Shown piece by piece: positions 61,855-64,000 of a stretch of DNA of 64,000 bases. Within the stretch, counting starts at the first letter, position 1. Each line of letters starts with the position of its first letter. The stretch covers positions 20,286 to 84,285 of the forward strand of contig DASPIZ010000117.1 of NCBI GenBank assembly GCA_035628875.1. Reading direction: 5' to 3'. A program made the translations under genes and the position numbers. This DNA is from Ohtaekwangia sp035628875. GTDB taxonomy: Bacteria; Bacteroidota; Bacteroidia; Cytophagales; Cyclobacteriaceae. The notes beneath the pieces are model-generated. The model ran no database searches, was not told the origin of the DNA, and saw only the letters and a list, made by a program, of their open reading frames with translations.

Positions 61855-63102
61855 TTACTGTCGCACTGTTCCCTGGCCGCGTATCAACCACTTATAGGAA
61901 GTCATTTCCCGCAACGCCATTGGTCCGCGGGCATGGAGTTTCTGGGTGCTGATGCCGATTTCGGCTCCCAATCCGAACTGCGCGCCGTCAGTGAAAGCGG
62001 TCGAGGCATTTGCGTAAACTGCAGCGGCATCCACGCTTTTCATGAAAAGCTCGGTGGTAAAGTTATCTTCGGAAACGATGGCTTCGCTGTGTTTGGAACT
62101 GTACCTGGCGATATGATCAAGCGCATTCTCCAAGGTATCAACAGTGCGGATGCTCATTTTGTAATCGAGAAATTCTATTCCAAAATGTTCATCGGAAGCC
62201 GGTTCGAGTAATTCGGCCGGATAGGTTTGCTTTAATACTTCATAAGCCGCCGCATCGGCAAAAAGCTTAACCTTTTGGGATGCCAGTTTTTTTACGAGTT
62301 CAGGAAGATCTGATATCCTTTTCCGATGGACGATGAGGCAGTCTAACGCATTGCATACACTAACACGACGTGTCTTGGAATTAAAGACGATGTCGATGCC
62401 TTTTGAAAGATCTCCCGCTTCATCGAAATACGTATGTACAATGCCGGCACCGGTTTCGATGACCGGGACCTTGGCGTTGTCGCGTACATAGTTGATGAGT
62501 CCTTGACTACCACGCGGGATAATAATATCCACAAAACCAACTGCGTTCAGCAACTCCGTTGTAGCAGACCGGTCGGAAGGCAATAGGGTAATGACATTGG
62601 AATCGATGTGGTGTTTCTCCAATACAGATTGGATCACTTCCACGATCCGCGTGTTTGAAAATTCAGCATCACTACCGCCCTTTAGAATACAGGCATTCCC
62701 GGATTTCAGGCATAGAGAGAATACGTCAAAGGTAACATTGGGACGCGCTTCATAAATAATTCCGACAACGCCTAGTGGTACCGTTATTTTTTGGATCGTA
62801 AGCCCGTTTTGCATTGCCTTTTGCTCCAGTGAAATGCCGAGTGGAGAGGGTAGGGCGGCAACATTTCTAAGGTCCTTGGCGATGTCCTTGATCCGTGTTT
62901 CCGTTAGTTTCAGCCGATCGTATTTTGGATCACTTTCCGGCATACGGTCAAGATCTTTTTTGTTTTCGAGGAGAATAGTATCTACATGTATCTCTGCAGC
63001 TTCTGCGAGGTCAAGCAAAATCCTGTTAATCTTTTCTACTTCGACAAGTCCTAGTTTGCGAGAGGCTGCCTGAACTTTTTTAAACGTATTTTCTAACATC
63101 AT
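61855..63102 (-). CDS. proA: Gamma-glutamyl phosphate reductase
   Basis: The 415-residue aldehyde-dehydrogenase-fold enzyme has PLGVVGIIYEARPNVTFDVF, GNACILKGGSDAEFSNTRIV, the catalytic Cys in RRVSVCNALDC and a GAEIGISTQKLHARGPMALR end, all standard for ProA. It reduces glutamyl 5-phosphate to the semialdehyde in proline synthesis. Length is normal. It lies 8 bases downstream of proB, so the two form the usual operon. Confidence 0.96.
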   Translation of the reverse strand: MMLENTFKKVQAASRKLGLVEVEKINRILLDLAEAAEIHVDTILLENKKDLDRMPESDPKYDRLKLTETRIKDIAKDLRNVAALPSPLGISLEQKAMQNGLTIQKITVPLGVVGIIYEARPNVTFDVFSLCLKSGNACILKGGSDAEFSNTRIVEVIQSVLEKHHIDSNVITLLPSDRSATTELLNAVGFVDIIIPRGSQGLINYVRDNAKVPVIETGAGIVHTYFDEAGDLSKGIDIVFNSKTRRVSVCNALDCLIVHRKRISDLPELVKKLASQKVKLFADAAAYEVLKQTYPAELLEPASDEHFGIEFLDYKMSIRTVDTLENALDHIARYSSKHSEAIVSEDNFTTELFMKSVDAAAVYANASTAFTDGAQFGLGAEIGISTQKLHARGPMALREMTSYKWLIRGQGTVRQ

Positions 63103-63110
63103 GCGGTATC

Positions 63111-64000
63111 TTAATGTTCATGTAAATACAAATGGTCATAATGGATCACGGGTTTTTGATTTTTTAATCCGATAACCGCTTTGGCTTTTTTATAGCCATA
63201 ACGCGCCAATCCTAAACCAATCTCATATTCTTTCTCGTCCAGGATCTTGATGAGATCGCCTTTTTTGAATTTGCCCACTACGTGTGTGAGTCCTACCGGT
63301 AAAAGGCTGTGTGCCGCATTGGACAATAACACCTTTTTAGCGCCATCATTAATGATCACCTTTCCCTTTGCTTCTTCATACGCATGTGCCATGTATTTTT
63401 TAAAGCTTGATGCCAGTTTCCGCGCAGGGAAACGTGTGCCCACCTGTTCATTGTTTAAGATGCGTACAACAATGTTATCGGTTGTGCCATTGCCAATATG
63501 AACAGGAATGCCAATTCCTGCAATCTTCTCGGCAGTTTGACATTTGGTAAGAATTCCGCCCCGGCCAAAATCAGACTTCTTTATAGCCGCAATTTCTTTC
63601 AATGCAATTTCTTTCGAATCATAAAGGTGGATAATCTTACTGGAGGACAGGGACGGATCACCATCGTAAACACCATCAACATTTGTCAGAATAACCAACA
63701 GGTGCGTATTCATCATGGCACTCACAAGTCCGGCAAGTTCGTCGTTATCTGTAAACATAAGTTCTGTTACAGAAACAACATCGTTTTCATTCAGGATAGG
63801 TACAATGCGGTTATTCAACAAAGCAGAAATGCAATTCTGCATATTGAGATAATGGTTTCTGCTTTTAAAATCTTCTTTTGTAACCAATACCTGCGAACAA
63901 AGCATACCTTCTTTTTCAAAGGCCTCCTTGTACATAGAAATCAGTTTAACCTGACCAAGGGAAGAGAGTACCTGGCGCTGAACAACCGTATCCGCTTTTT
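63111..64000 (-). CDS. proB: Glutamate 5-kinase, partial (N-terminus beyond window)
   Basis: About 296 residues are visible, reading from the window edge without a start. The kinase part has IVPILNENDVVSVTELMFTD, LVILTNVDGVYDGDP and FGRGGILTKCQTAEKIAG. A PUA domain follows at the C-terminus (KGKVIINDGAKKVLLSNAAH, VVGKFKKGDLIKILDEKEYE). The first 70-80 residues are missing. It phosphorylates glutamate; the product is passed to ProA, encoded next. Confidence 0.95.
   Translation of the reverse strand, partial: KADTVVQRQVLSSLGQVKLISMYKEAFEKEGMLCSQVLVTKEDFKSRNHYLNMQNCISALLNNRIVPILNENDVVSVTELMFTDNDELAGLVSAMMNTHLLVILTNVDGVYDGDPSLSSSKIIHLYDSKEIALKEIAAIKKSDFGRGGILTKCQTAEKIAGIGIPVHIGNGTTDNIVVRILNNEQVGTRFPARKLASSFKKYMAHAYEEAKGKVIINDGAKKVLLSNAAHSLLPVGLTHVVGKFKKGDLIKILDEKEYEIGLGLARYGYKKAKAVIGLKNQKPVIHYDHLYLHEH

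Overview
The window is from a member of the Bacteroidota, most likely the order Cytophagales (inference, by eye). The signs are a SusC/SusD pair, TonB receptors with carboxypeptidase-regulatory-like N-termini, many short-lipobox lipoproteins, TPR histidine kinases, an OmpA/PD40 protein, a split transketolase and a near-absence of Shine-Dalgarno sites. I see no tRNA, rRNA, CRISPR array, insertion sequence or phage gene.

Layout. 1-4463 (-) is most of an alpha-2-macroglobulin-like protein, cut by the window edge. 5183-8335 holds a lone receiver domain, a CBS-pair protein and a TPR histidine kinase. 8766-17306 (+) is a polysaccharide utilization locus: SusC, SusD, a surface glycan-binding lipoprotein with a duplicated domain and, after a terminator, two GH16 glucanases. 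It probably targets a beta-1,3-glucan such as laminarin. 17897-24327 holds an S9-like hydrolase, an M57 metalloprotease, an LTXXQ protein, a small unknown protein and a TonB receptor. 25033-32231 holds an ABC-F ATPase, a Crp-like regulator, a SnoaL-like protein, a LuxR-type two-component pair and a universal stress protein. 32575-34820 is a probable operon with a split Ada system. 34883-41322 is mixed: AraC regulator, DUF1080 protein, lipoproteins, DinB-like protein, zinc-ribbon protein and an orphan ABC ATPase. 41475-45847 holds serine biosynthesis: a SerC-like aminotransferase and a phosphatase-dehydrogenase (SerB-SerA) fusion, with a voltage-gated-type channel between them. 47375-51180 holds the two transketolase halves separated by a von Willebrand A protein. 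51456-59766 holds a PAS-LuxR regulator, an ankyrin/beta-lactamase-family fusion, an OmpA/PD40 protein and a GH43 enzyme. 60036-64000 holds a TerB-like protein, an MpaB-like protein and proBA.

The most unusual signal is not a gene. At least nine gaps hold degenerate tandem repeats with a 7-base period, in several sequence classes: GTTCAAG, GTTTGAT, GGTACAA, GCTCGTA and GGTATTG types. The classes occur in a recurrent order, on either strand. In five cases the GTTCAAG class starts directly after a TAG stop codon and reads in the direction of that gene. Two of the composites also share a palindrome-bearing module about 65 bases long. I know of no described element of this composition in this phylum. 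Cyanobacterial heptanucleotide STRR repeats are the nearest precedent I can name.
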